This document shows, one piece after another, positions 44,853 to 54,006 of a DNA stretch of 64,000 bases; position 1 is the first letter of the stretch; every line of letters starts with the position of its first letter. Source of the stretch: Kordia sp. (GTDB taxonomy: Bacteria; Bacteroidota; Bacteroidia; Flavobacteriales; Flavobacteriaceae). The stretch is from NCBI GenBank assembly GCA_002733415.1, contig NVVR01000007.1, positions 62,001 through 126,000 of the forward strand. The letters run 5' to 3'. The position numbers and the translations under genes are program-made. Below the pieces are notes generated by a model that saw only the letters and a list, made by a program, of their open reading frames with translations, made no database searches and had not been told where the DNA came from.

Positions 44853-45110
44853 TATTGATGTTTTTATTTATAATAAAATTTTAATTAAGATGATGTCTAT
44901 TTTACTTCAACAAATTGAAAGAAGATTTTATCCCAAAATATCAATCATCTTAAAGTAGATAGTAAAAATAGTCGTTAACGGCTGTTTTTTTTATCTTTTT
45001 ACATATTCATTAGTTTATCTAATAATAATAATAATAATACACGGGTCAAATTTACTTCATAATATATTTATAAAATAGTTTTGATGTTAATGAAATTGTT
45101 TATCAGTATA

Positions 45111-45436
45111 GATATGTATTTCGCGTACACTTTATAGGCAATCATCGTTTTAACTTTAGTTTATAGTTGAATTAAGTTTAAATTTATATAACTAATTACA
45201 TAATCGGTTTTTTATTCGCGTAAAAACCCCATTAAAACTCTCTTTAAGAAGAATAGTCTTTAAAATAGACTATTTTTTTTGCTTTCTCAGTATTTTGTAA
45301 ATACGTTTTGTTTTTAAGTATTCTGTGTTAATGAATGTTTTTACCTAAATTATGTTTGTCAGGTGTTCGGTATTTTATACTACTGTGGATATTTTAAAAC
45401 AAGTATAAAGGACTTATGAGGCCAATTATATATAAA
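45111..45436. repeat. purE-tail tandem unit 1 (most decayed)
   Basis: It begins GATATGTATTTCG(C)GTACACTTTATAG like the other three units and continues with the shared TTAAATTTATATAAC and CCCCATTAAAACTCTCTTTA blocks. A hairpin terminator (ATAGTCT/AGACTAT) follows, then a heavily diverged stretch alignable to the purE 3' end. It is 326 bases, shorter than the others. Confidence 0.75.
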
Positions 45437-45832
45437 GATATGTATTTCGTCTACACTTTATAGATGATCACCGTTTTAACTAAAATCACAAGTAAATAAA
45501 ACTTAAATTTATATAACGTAATTAGATAATTGGGTTTTATCCCATAAACCCCCCATAAAAACTCTCTTTAAAAAAATAGCCTTTAACTAAGGCTGTTTTT
45601 TTTTGTTTATTCAGTTACTTCAATACTTTTTGTTTTAAATCTTTTTTAATTAATATTTTCTTCTAAAACACATTTGCTGGATGTATAATAATCTGCATGA
45701 CTATAATACGAGTACTTGAAGGCTGGGTAAATAATTACATGTTATTCAAATTGAAAGAGTGACTAGTTCAGATATGCTGAATAATGTGATTATAAATTGG
45801 TTTAGTGATTGATGTTTTTTTTTGTCAAGATT
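45437..45832. repeat. purE-tail tandem unit 2
   Basis: This 396-base unit is very similar to unit 3 (about a dozen differences). It has the same GATATGTATTTCGTCTAC start, then ATTGGGTTTTATCCCATAAA, the hairpin AGCCTT/AAGGCT with a T-run, and a degenerate minus-strand copy of the last ~130 bases of purE (about 45613-45745). Confidence 0.9.
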
Positions 45833-46231
45833 GATATGTATTTCGTCTACACTTTATAGATGATCACCGTTTTAACTAAAATCACAAGTAAATAAAACTT
45901 AAATTTATATAACGTAATTACATAATTGGGTTTTATCCCATAAAACCCCCCATAAAAACTCTCTTTAAAAAAAAATAGCCTTTAACTAAGGCTGTTTTTT
46001 TTTGTTTATTCAGTTACTTCAATACTTTTTGTTTTAAATCTTCTTTAATTAATATTTTCTTCTAAAGCACATTTGCTGGATGTATAATAATCTGCATGAC
46101 TATAATACGAGTACTTGAAGGTTGGGTAAATAATTACATATTATTCAAATTGAAAAAGTAACTAGTTCAGATGTGCTGAATAATGTGATTATAAATTGGT
46201 TTAGTGATTGATGTTTTTTTTTGTCAATATT
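45833..46231. repeat. purE-tail tandem unit 3
   Basis: 399 bases, same architecture as unit 2. Read on the minus strand at about 46010-46140 it gives SSKCALEENIN, then a stop, where purE reads ASDKCVLDKILI, so it is homologous in frame to the PurE C-terminus but interrupted. Confidence 0.9.
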
Positions 46232-46390
46232 GATATGTGTTTCGTCTACACTTTATTGACTCTCATCGTTTTAACTTCAAATTATAGTTGAATAAGACTT
46301 AAATTTGTATAACGTAATTACATAATTGGGTTTTTGTCCCATAAAACCCCCGTTAAAACTCTCTTTATAAAAATAGCCTTATAAAATTTA
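46232..46390. repeat. purE-tail unit 4, continuous with the intact purE 3' end
   Basis: It starts GATATGTGTTTCGTCTACAC and carries the same blocks as units 1-3 (ATTGGGTTTTTGTCCCATAA, ACTCTCTTTATAAAAATAGC). It then runs directly into the real purE terminator and coding end, which identifies the parent of the tandem units. Confidence 0.9.
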
Positions 46391-46402
46391 TTATAGGCTA
46401 TT
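46373..46402 (-). terminator. Terminator hairpin overlapping the purE stop codon
   Basis: On the minus strand AATAGCCTATAA pairs with TTATAAGGCTATT around a short AT loop and is followed by five T. The purE TAA (46391-46393) lies inside the 5' arm, so the last codons are part of the terminator. Confidence 0.65.
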
Positions 46403-46885
46403 TTTTTTTACTTCTTCAGCACCTTTCAGTACTTTCAGTTTTAGACCTTCTTTATAGATTAATATCTTATCAAGCACACATTTATCAGATGCTCCTATAA
46501 TTTGTGCGGCTAATATACCCGCATTTTGAGCGCCATCTAAAGCAACAGTTGCTACAGGAACTCCTCCAGGCATTTGTAATATTGATAATATAGAATCCCA
46601 ACCATCAATCGAATTTCTTGATTTTACAGGAACACCAATTACAGGCAAAGGTGATAAAGAAGCTACCATTCCTGGTAAATGTGCTGCTCCTCCAGCACCT
46701 GCTATAATTACTTTTATACCTCTAAGGTGTGCATTTTTACTATAGTCAAATAGCTTTTCAGGGGTTCTGTGAGCAGAAACAATATCTACTTCTGTTTCAA
46801 TATCAAAACCTGCTAAAATATCTATTGCTTGTTGCATGATAGGAAGATCACTTGTGCTTCCCATTATAATTCCTACTTGTGGCAT
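46391..46885 (-). CDS. purE: N5-carboxyaminoimidazole ribonucleotide mutase
   Basis: Purine biosynthesis: converts N5-CAIR to CAIR after PurK. MGSTSDLPIMQQAIDIL (residues 8-24), the catalytic-His segment VSAHRTPEKLFDYS, AGAGGAAHLPGMVASLSPLP, and GVPVATVALDGAQNAGILAAQ are all class I PurE signatures. The 164-residue length is normal. purK lies 133 bases upstream on the same strand. Its 3' end is the source of the tandem units at 45111-46390. Confidence 0.95.
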   Translation of the reverse strand: MPQVGIIMGSTSDLPIMQQAIDILAGFDIETEVDIVSAHRTPEKLFDYSKNAHLRGIKVIIAGAGGAAHLPGMVASLSPLPVIGVPVKSRNSIDGWDSILSILQMPGGVPVATVALDGAQNAGILAAQIIGASDKCVLDKILIYKEGLKLKVLKGAEEVKKNSL

Positions 46886-46894
46886 GTTGTTATG

Positions 46895-46935
46895 TTTATT
46901 CGTTTAGAAGTTTATTTGTTTAGAAGTTTAGTTCT
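46895..46935. repeat. Short direct repeat between purK and purE
   Basis: GTTTATTCGTTTAGAAG is followed immediately by GTTTATTTGTTTAGAAG and then a partial third unit, a 17-base slippage-type repeat in the purE leader. Significance unknown. Confidence 0.6.
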
Positions 46936-47018
46936 GTTAAATAAACTTACCATTTTTTTGTTTAATTAAGAGTTAATAGACATTAAAAGTAGTTCGTAAA
47001 GTCTAATTTGACTATTGA

Positions 47019-48176
47019 CTATTGACTAATTACTTTTATTGTTTCTTTTACTTTTTGCGCAATTGCTCTTGCTATTGCAATATCATCATTTACAATGGTT
47101 ACATGTCCCATTTTTCTAAATGGCCTCGTTTGTTTTTTACCGTAAATATGTGGTGTAACACCATCCATTGCTAAAATGGTGGTCATGTTTTCATAAACCA
47201 CATCACCTGAATAACCTTCTGCGCCAACTAAATTTACCATAATCCCACCTGTTTTACTATCTGGGTTTCCAAGCGGTAAATCTAAAATGGCGCGAATGTG
47301 TTGTTCGAATTGTGAAGTGTATGATGCTTCAATTGTTTGATGCCCTGAGTTATGAGGTCTTGGAGCAACTTCATTTACTAATATTTCATCTTCTTGCGTT
47401 TGAAATAATTCAACCGCTAATAAGCCAACATGATTTATTTTTTCTGAAACTTTTAAAGCTATATCAATTGCTTTTTGAGCCACTTCATCAGAAATTCTAG
47501 CAGGGCAAATTACGTATTCTACTTGGTTTGCTTCTGGATGAAATTCCATTTCTACTACGGGGTAATTTCTCGTTTCACCAGATGGATTTCTTGTAACAAT
47601 TACTGCGAGTTCCTTTTTAAAAGGAATCATTTCTTCAATAATACACTCTGTATTTGGTAAGCCAACTAAATCTTCAACTTTCCGAATTACTTTTACGCCA
47701 TTTCCATCATAGCCAAATTGAGTTGCTTTCCAGACAAAGGGTAATTGTATGCCTCCGTTTGTAATCGCATCGTTGATTTCGGAGGTGTATGCAAATCTTG
47801 AAAAAGCAGCTGTAGGAATATTATTATCGGTATAAAACAGTTTTTGAGTTGCTTTATTCTGGATAATACTCAATGTTTTACTTGAAGGGTAAACAGTTAT
47901 CCCTTCATGTTCTAGCTTCTGTAACGCTTCAATGTTTACACTTTCTATTTCAAAAGTAAGTACATCTACTTTTTTTCCGAAGTTGTAAACGGTGTCAAAA
48001 TCTAATAAGTCACCTTGTTCAAAATGATTGGCATACTTTTTACAAGGAGCGTCATTTGAAGGGTCAATTACATAAGTTTGAATGTCAAACTTGTTGGTTT
48101 CTCGGAGTAACATACGTCCTAACTGACCGCCACCAAGAATCCCTAATTTAAAATTTGAAGAAAAATATGTCTTCAT
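47019..48176 (-). CDS. purK: N5-carboxyaminoimidazole ribonucleotide synthase
   Basis: ATP-grasp enzyme carboxylating AIR with bicarbonate, upstream partner of PurE. The start at 48176 (MKTYFSSNFKLGILGGGQLG) gives 385 residues; an in-frame upstream start at 48209 adds an unconserved tail. LGILGGGQLGRMLL is the N-terminal Rossmann motif, IIEEMIPFKKELAVIV and EVAPRPHNSGHQTIEA are ATP-grasp blocks with the metal Glu/Asn. It precedes purE on the same strand. Confidence 0.95.
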   Translation of the reverse strand: MKTYFSSNFKLGILGGGQLGRMLLRETNKFDIQTYVIDPSNDAPCKKYANHFEQGDLLDFDTVYNFGKKVDVLTFEIESVNIEALQKLEHEGITVYPSSKTLSIIQNKATQKLFYTDNNIPTAAFSRFAYTSEINDAITNGGIQLPFVWKATQFGYDGNGVKVIRKVEDLVGLPNTECIIEEMIPFKKELAVIVTRNPSGETRNYPVVEMEFHPEANQVEYVICPARISDEVAQKAIDIALKVSEKINHVGLLAVELFQTQEDEILVNEVAPRPHNSGHQTIEASYTSQFEQHIRAILDLPLGNPDSKTGGIMVNLVGAEGYSGDVVYENMTTILAMDGVTPHIYGKKQTRPFRKMGHVTIVNDDIAIARAIAQKVKETIKVISQ

Positions 48177-48619
48177 CTTAACTATTGTGTTATTATGTTG
48201 TGTGCACAAAAATACACTAATACTATATACAATTAAATTTTTAGCAAATAAAACGGTTTTTTTTCTTTCATTGAAAAATGAAACCGCAACAGATATGTAA
48301 TAGTTATCATGAAGGATTTAATTTTATATCAATAATCATAGGAAGGGTAGGCAAGTGAGGTATGAATTAAGGTTGTGGTTTTTCAAATGACACACATTAG
48401 GGAGTTAAACTCATTGTTGGAAATAAAAAAATATTCATTTTCGGTTTACGAAAAGCATAACCGCTAAATAGTATGATTATTTTATGCGTTTCTAAAAATG
48501 CGAATCAAAAGAATAGAAATCGTTAATCAATTGAGTATCTTTGCATCTTTCAAATTTATATTCTTATAAAATGTTTTAAGACATTTCATGATATAAGAGA
48601 AAACTATAATAACTGACTC
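48177..48619. other. Divergent intergenic region between purK and hpt-adk
   Basis: 443 bases with no open frame of note. The only signals are a -7-like TATCTTTG at 48536-48543 for hpt-adk and a weak inverted repeat near 48442-48462. No riboswitch, tRNA or terminator was recognised. Promoters for both divergent genes must lie here. Confidence 0.5.
48536..48543 (+). promoter_or_regulatory. Candidate promoter -7 element for hpt-adk
   Basis: TATCTTTG matches TAnnTTTG and lies 77 bases before the start codon. No canonical -33 at proper spacing. Confidence 0.4.
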
Positions 48620-49744
48620 ATGAAAATCAAACTTCACGACAAATGTTTTACATCATTTATCTCAGCAAAAGAAATTGATGCAGCATTAGATAAAATGGTA
48701 GCTAATATAGCTTCAGATTTAGGAGATGAAATTCCTATTTTTATTGGCGTGTTAAACGGTTCCTTTATGGTGGTTAGTGATTTTGTAAAAAAATACCCTA
48801 AACCTTGTGAAGTTAGTTTTGTAAAGTTAGCATCATATGACGGGGTGGAATCAACGGAAGATATTAAGCATTTAATAGGCTTGAATGAAAATGTATCAGG
48901 AAGAACAGTAGTCATAATAGAAGATATCATAGATACTGGAAATACCTTAGAGTCTATATATGATATTTTCGATAATAAAGGCGTGAAGGACTTGCGTATA
49001 GCAACCTTGTTTCACAAACCAGAAGCATTTAAAAAAGATTTAAAAATAGATTATATAGGTATTGAAATTCCAAATAAGTTTATTGTAGGTTACGGCCTAG
49101 ATTATAACGGATTAGGAAGGGATTTACCTGAAGTTTATCAAATTAAAAACACACAAAGAATGATTAACATTGTTTTATTCGGAAAACCTGGTGCAGGAAA
49201 AGGGACTCAGGCAGAATTTTTAAAAACGAAGTATAACTTGGTGCATATCTCTACAGGAGATGTTTTTCGTTTCAATATGAAAAATGATACTGAGTTAGGG
49301 AAATTAGCAAAATCATTCATTCATGAAGGGCAATTGGTTCCAGATTCTGTTACCATAGATATGTTACAAGCTGAGGTTGAGAAAAACACGGATGCTAATG
49401 GATTTATCTTTGATGGCTTCCCTCGTACAACTGCACAAGCTAAAGCGTTAGATGCATTTTTAGAATCTAAGAACATGGAACTGTCAGCTACTGTAGCTTT
49501 AGAAGCTAACGATGAAGTTTTAATAGCACGTTTGTTAGAAAGAGGAAAAGTTTCAGGAAGAGCAGATGATCAAGACGAAGCAAAAATCAGAAATAGATTT
49601 GACGAGTATAATGAAAAAACAGCTCCGTTAATTGATTTTTATACAACACAAGAAAAGTTTCACTCTGTTAATGGAATAGGAACGATAGCAGCTATTACGG
49701 AACGTTTAAGTGCTGTAATTGATTCATTAAATGTAGAAGCATAG
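48620..49744 (+). CDS. Fused hypoxanthine phosphoribosyltransferase - adenylate kinase
   Basis: Two enzymes in one frame. Residues 1-176 are Hpt, with the PRPP loop VVIIEDIIDTGNTLES (about 96-111) and PNKFIVGYGLDYN, salvaging hypoxanthine/guanine. Residues 183-374 are adenylate kinase: P-loop LFGKPGAGKGTQ, STGDVFRF, and FDGFPRTTAQA. It is the short kinase without the LID insert (LLERGKVSGRADD). The join falls exactly at the normal Adk start, and the internal ATG at 49160 could also initiate. obg follows, the usual flavobacterial order. Adjacent or fused Hpt-Adk is known in the group; the fusion is in frame and without damage. Confidence 0.9.
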   Translation: MKIKLHDKCFTSFISAKEIDAALDKMVANIASDLGDEIPIFIGVLNGSFMVVSDFVKKYPKPCEVSFVKLASYDGVESTEDIKHLIGLNENVSGRTVVIIEDIIDTGNTLESIYDIFDNKGVKDLRIATLFHKPEAFKKDLKIDYIGIEIPNKFIVGYGLDYNGLGRDLPEVYQIKNTQRMINIVLFGKPGAGKGTQAEFLKTKYNLVHISTGDVFRFNMKNDTELGKLAKSFIHEGQLVPDSVTIDMLQAEVEKNTDANGFIFDGFPRTTAQAKALDAFLESKNMELSATVALEANDEVLIARLLERGKVSGRADDQDEAKIRNRFDEYNEKTAPLIDFYTTQEKFHSVNGIGTIAAITERLSAVIDSLNVEA

Positions 49745-49855
49745 CTTTTTGATTTAAGAACGAAGAATTTCGAATATTGATTTTAGAAGTAAAATTTTAA
49801 TTTAAATATTCAAGGGTAATAAAAATATTAAACAAAAGGGAACACTTTTCAATAA

Positions 49856-49875
49856 GATTCCCTTTTTCAAGGGAA
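49856..49875. repeat. Short palindromic repeat ATTCCCTT...AAGGGAAT before obg
   Basis: 8-base arms around CTTTTTC-type centre sequence, ending 4 bases before the obg start. It is similar to the element before manC at 8342. It may form a hairpin over the obg ribosome binding region. Confidence 0.5.
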
Positions 49876-49879
49876 TGAC

Positions 49880-50884
49880 ATGACTGAAGGAAATTTTGTA
49901 GATTATGTAAAGATGCACGTAACTTCTGGTAAAGGAGGAAAAGGATCTATGCACTTACATAGAGAAAAGTATATTGAAAAAGGTGGTCCTGATGGGGGAG
50001 ATGGTGGTCGTGGAGGTCATATCATACTTAGGGGTAATGAAAATTATTGGACTTTAATTCACTTTAAATTCAGGCGTCATCACAAAGCTTTACAAGGGGG
50101 ACATGGAAGTAAAAGTAGAAGTACTGGTGCAGATGGATCAGACATTTATTTAGAAGTACCTTTAGGAACTGTAGTAAAGGATTCAGATACGGAAGAAGTA
50201 CTATTTGAAATTACTAAAAACCACGAAGAAGTAATTCTTTGTAAAGGAGGTAAAGGAGGTAGAGGAAACTGGCATTTTAAAACGCCAACAAATCAAACAC
50301 CTCGTTATGCACAACCTGGATTAGAAGGAGAAGAAAAAAATGTAACTTTAGAAATGAAGTTATTGGCAGATGTTGGTTTAGTAGGTTTTCCCAATGCTGG
50401 AAAATCCACTTTATTATCAGTAATTACTTCCGCAAGACCAAAAATAGCGAACTACGAGTTTACTACGCTAAAGCCAAATTTAGGAATAGTGGAGTATCGT
50501 AATTTTCAGTCATTTGTAATGGCAGATATCCCTGGGATTATAGAAGGAGCTTCTGAGGGAAAAGGATTAGGACATTATTTTTTACGTCATATTGAACGTA
50601 ATTCTACCTTATTATTCTTGATACCTGCTGATGCTGATGATATACCAAAACAATATGAAATATTATTGAATGAATTGAAGGTCTATAACCCGGAGATGTT
50701 AGATAAGGATCGTTTTGTAGCTATTTCAAAATCTGATATGTTGGATGAGGAGTTAGAAGCGGAAATGAAAGCTGAATTAGATGAAACTTTAGGGGTGCCT
50801 TATATATTTATATCTTCTGTTGCCCAAAAAGGAATCATGGAATTAAAAGATAAATTGTGGGCAATGTTGAATCCTAAGGATTAA
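49880..50884 (+). CDS. obgE: Obg family GTPase
   Basis: Ribosome-associated GTPase important for 50S maturation and stress control. The N-terminal Obg domain is glycine-rich ([29 protein letters not shown]). The G domain has G1 GFPNAGKST (about residue 168), G3 DIPG with [13 protein letters not shown], and NKxD-like KSD in AISKSDML. It is 334 residues, without the C-terminal OCT domain, as in other Bacteroidota. A strong terminator follows. Confidence 0.95.
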   Translation: MTEGNFVDYVKMHVTSGKGGKGSMHLHREKYIEKGGPDGGDGGRGGHIILRGNENYWTLIHFKFRRHHKALQGGHGSKSRSTGADGSDIYLEVPLGTVVKDSDTEEVLFEITKNHEEVILCKGGKGGRGNWHFKTPTNQTPRYAQPGLEGEEKNVTLEMKLLADVGLVGFPNAGKSTLLSVITSARPKIANYEFTTLKPNLGIVEYRNFQSFVMADIPGIIEGASEGKGLGHYFLRHIERNSTLLFLIPADADDIPKQYEILLNELKVYNPEMLDKDRFVAISKSDMLDEELEAEMKAELDETLGVPYIFISSVAQKGIMELKDKLWAMLNPKD

Positions 50885-51285
50885 TATAAATTGATCATAT
50901 ATTTTAGAGTTATTAGCTCGTTTGTAAAAAACAAACGAGCTTTTTTTTTACAATAATCAACAAAAAGATTCTTAAATTGCTTTAGATGTTACTTTTTTAA
51001 TATAATTATTTTTTTAATTCACTTGTCGCAAAGGCAAAAATATTGGATGGAATTTATTAAAACACTTCTTAGATTTATTTCATAGTTAGCTATTTAGATT
51101 TTAATAAGTACTGAAAAAGAGTAGCTTATTAACGAGTGATTGTGTAACGATCAAAACAAAAACACCTCCTAAAAGCATCACTTACATAGCGTCTATAAGG
51201 TATAGGTGGTTTTTTACAATTTAAAAACACATAATTCTTCTCTATAAGAATTATAAAAACAATAAATAAGTAATACCCGCATACT
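50885..51285. other. Intergenic region after obg
   Basis: 401 bases without a supportable gene. It holds the obg terminator (50916-50950) and a second possible hairpin where AAAAACACCT (about 51160) pairs with AGGTGGTTTTT (about 51205) across a long loop. Nothing else recognised. Confidence 0.5.
50916..50950 (+). terminator. Intrinsic terminator after obgE
   Basis: GCTCGTTTGT and ACAAACGAGC form a 10-base perfect stem with a five-A loop and are followed by nine T. Confidence 0.95.
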
Positions 51286-52017
51286 ATGAAAAAAATCAGA
51301 CAAACTTCAGGAAACTATTCAGTGCCTTTTTATTCTTATTAATAACTATTAGTGTAAAAGCACAATTACATTCCGCACCTACATGTGGAGAGAATTTCAC
51401 TTTAGATTGGGCATCAGCACCTGTTGCTCCGAATGAATATAATTGGTTGCCAGCATATATATGCTGGCACTTTAGGTATTGAATTTACAGTTACATTTAC
51501 TGGAGACACGAGTGTATTTTGAATATGGGGAGGAGCACAGGCTCCGAAAATAGGAACTAGTGCTACTTCAGGGGTATATGAAGGAATGGACTTGTTAACA
51601 ATGGGGTACGCTGCTTCAGGAATAACATGTACTATAAATTTTTGTTCACCAATTTTTACACTGTCATTTGATTTATGTCATGTAAATACAGCTTGAGTTA
51701 GTGGTGATAAATACACTATTAGTACACAAACTTCAACAGGAGAGACCATATGCCCAACGTTTACAAATTCAGCTAATCGATTTATACAGCAGATAATAGT
51801 ATAGTACAGGAGTAGTAAATGCTAATACTTAATCAATTGCTGGGACAGATGTAATTGTAGGGGTGATTTTTTAGACAACAACTATATCACGAGCACTACA
51901 TTTTTATGGCAGGAGTACCTTACCTGTACTCCTGGAAATATACATGGTACTGGTTTAGGTAATTTTAGTTTTTGTATCCCTCAAATATTAGATTTAGATG
52001 GGCTAATGATTTTATAG
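51286..52017 (+). pseudogene. Decayed secreted-protein gene (N-terminal part)
   Basis: From the ATG at 51286 a signal peptide can be read across an early frameshift (MKKIRQT, then LFLLITISVKAQ). It continues as LHSAPTCGENFTLDWASAPV, a further shift to GTLGIEFTVTFTGDTSVF, a stop, GGAQAPKIGTSATSGVYEGM and DLLTMGYAASGITCTINF, another stop, then VSGDKYTISTQTSTGETICP before order is lost. Stops and shifts every 100-150 bases show a long-dead gene for an exported, probably T9SS-dependent, protein of the type whose 3' half is at 11818-13314. No intact frame exceeds about 60 codons. Confidence 0.75.
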
Positions 52018-52113
52018 ATATGGAATTTATATATAATTATTTAGGTAAAAGATCAGCTGGGAGTTGTTTTTTTTTGTTTTAAGATGTTAGTTACACATGA
52101 AATCTATTAGCAG

Positions 52114-52121
52114 TATATTTG
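52114..52121 (+). promoter_or_regulatory. Candidate promoter -7 element for the radical SAM gene
   Basis: TATATTTG matches TAnnTTTG, 31 bases before the start codon. Confidence 0.4.
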
Positions 52122-52152
52122 CAATCCATAACTATAGCGGATATCTTATCAC

Positions 52153-54006
52153 ATGTCAATAAAAGCACTTTTAATTACCCCACCATTTACACAACTGAAT
52201 ACACCGTATCCAGCAACTGCGTATTTAAAAGGTTTTTTGGAAGAGAAAGGAGTACTTGTAGAGCAATGTGATTTAAGTATAGAGTTATTCTCTAAAGTAT
52301 TTACAACTGATTTTATTAGGAAAGTGTTTCAAGAGGCAGATCATCATAAAAGTTATGAATACCCTTTAGTATGGCAACAGCGTGAGGAATATATTCATAA
52401 AGTTGAAACAGTAATTAGCTATTTGCAACATCAGGAAGTAACACAAGCGTACCAAGTTTTACATCACGGATTTTTACCACAAGCACATCGTGCTTTAAAC
52501 ATTGAAGAGGATTTAAGTTGGGCTTTTGGGAACTTAGGTATTTTAGATAAGGCCAAACATTACGCAACTATTTTTGTTGAAGAATTAGGTGATTTTATAC
52601 AGGCGAATGTAGATGAGTTTTTCTCCTTTACACGTTATGCAGAACAAATAGCAACTTCAGCAACTAGTTTTAACGGAATAGAAGAGTTTTTACAATACGA
52701 TCCAACCATTATAGAAAAGGAGTTGTTGAAATTATTAGAAGAAAAACTAAAAATTCATCAACCTAAATTATTATGTTTTTCAATTCCTTTTCCAGGAAAC
52801 CTGTTTGCTGCTTTGCGTTGTGCTCAGTTTATAAAACAGCATTACCCGAAAATTAAAATAGCTTTTGGAGGAGGGTACTGTAATACGGAACTAAGAAGTT
52901 TGGAAGATAGTCGTGTATTTAAGTATGTAGATTTTATTTGCTTGGATGATGGTGAGGCGCCTTTATTACGGATAATGGAGTATTTAGCAGGAACCATAGA
53001 CGAAAGTGAATTAGAACGCACTTATATATTAGAAAACAGTAGGGTGGTTTATAAGAACAAATTACCGAACACTATATTTCATCATAAAAATTTACCAGCA
53101 CCTAGTTACTTAGGCTTGCCTCTTGATAAGTATTTGTCTTTTTTAGATGTCATGAACCCAATGCATCGCTTATGGAGTGATGGAAAGTGGAATAAACTTA
53201 CTATTTCTCATGGATGTTATTGGAAACAATGTACTTTTTGTGATGTGAACTTAGATTATATAGGTAATTATCAAAATACAACCGCAGATGATTTAGTAGC
53301 AAAAATTCAGAAGATAGTTGCTGAAACAGGAACAACCGGGTTTCATTTTGTAGATGAAGCAGCGCCTCCCAAAATGCTTCGTGCATTAGCAGAAAAACTC
53401 ATTGAAAAACGGGTGTATATTACATGGTGGACTAACATTCGTTTTGAAAAAACATTCAATTTGGAGTTGTGTGCATTATTAGCAAAATCTGGATGTATAG
53501 CAGTTACAGGAGGCTTAGAAGTAGCCTCTGATAGATTGCTTAAAAAAATGAAAAAAGGGGTAGATGTCGGTCAAGTAGCTCGAGTTACCAACGCATTTGC
53601 ACAACATGGAGTTATGGTACATGCTTATTTAATGTATGGATTTCCAACACAAACAGATCAAGAAACAATAGATTCCTTAGAAGTAGTACGTCAGTTGTTT
53701 GAAAACAATTGCATACAGTCAGCTTTTTGGCATCAGTTTACCACAACGGTTCATAGTCCGATAGGAGTGAACCCTGAAGAGTTTGACATAGAAATTACAG
53801 GACCTGCTTTTGAAGGATTTGCTCAAAATGATTTATGGCATAATGATCCTAAAGGTGCTGATCATACTAAATATAAAACTGGATTAAACTTAGCTTTACA
53901 TAATTACTTAAATGGCGTAGGTTACGATATGGACTTACAAGAATGGTTTGATTTTGATATTGAACCAACTGTGCATTCGTATGATATGATTGAAGGGTTT
54001 TTATAA
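52153..54006 (+). CDS. B12-binding-domain radical SAM protein
   Basis: Residues about 1-300 form a cobalamin-binding-like Rossmann region (IAFGGGYCNTELRSLED, then VDFICLDDGEAPLLRIMEYL). From about 340 a radical SAM core follows with SHGCYWKQCTFCDV, whose cysteines are spaced C-x4-C-x2-C. HFVDEAAPPKMLR and VTGGLEVASDRLLKKMKKGV are the usual core blocks after it. It is 617 residues, and product and substrate are unknown. No RiPP precursor or companion biosynthetic gene is adjacent. It meets the convergent hydrolase gene with a 6-base overlap of 3' ends. Confidence 0.85.
   Translation: MSIKALLITPPFTQLNTPYPATAYLKGFLEEKGVLVEQCDLSIELFSKVFTTDFIRKVFQEADHHKSYEYPLVWQQREEYIHKVETVISYLQHQEVTQAYQVLHHGFLPQAHRALNIEEDLSWAFGNLGILDKAKHYATIFVEELGDFIQANVDEFFSFTRYAEQIATSATSFNGIEEFLQYDPTIIEKELLKLLEEKLKIHQPKLLCFSIPFPGNLFAALRCAQFIKQHYPKIKIAFGGGYCNTELRSLEDSRVFKYVDFICLDDGEAPLLRIMEYLAGTIDESELERTYILENSRVVYKNKLPNTIFHHKNLPAPSYLGLPLDKYLSFLDVMNPMHRLWSDGKWNKLTISHGCYWKQCTFCDVNLDYIGNYQNTTADDLVAKIQKIVAETGTTGFHFVDEAAPPKMLRALAEKLIEKRVYITWWTNIRFEKTFNLELCALLAKSGCIAVTGGLEVASDRLLKKMKKGVDVGQVARVTNAFAQHGVMVHAYLMYGFPTQTDQETIDSLEVVRQLFENNCIQSAFWHQFTTTVHSPIGVNPEEFDIEITGPAFEGFAQNDLWHNDPKGADHTKYKTGLNLALHNYLNGVGYDMDLQEWFDFDIEPTVHSYDMIEGFL

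Noticed and set aside
45111-46231. CRISPR-like array
   Set aside because: Repeat units are about 400 bases long and contiguous, with no short repeats alternating with unique spacers and no cas genes.
49160-49744. Separate adenylate kinase gene
   Set aside because: The frame is continuous with Hpt and no stop separates them; kept as one fused gene with a note on a possible internal start.
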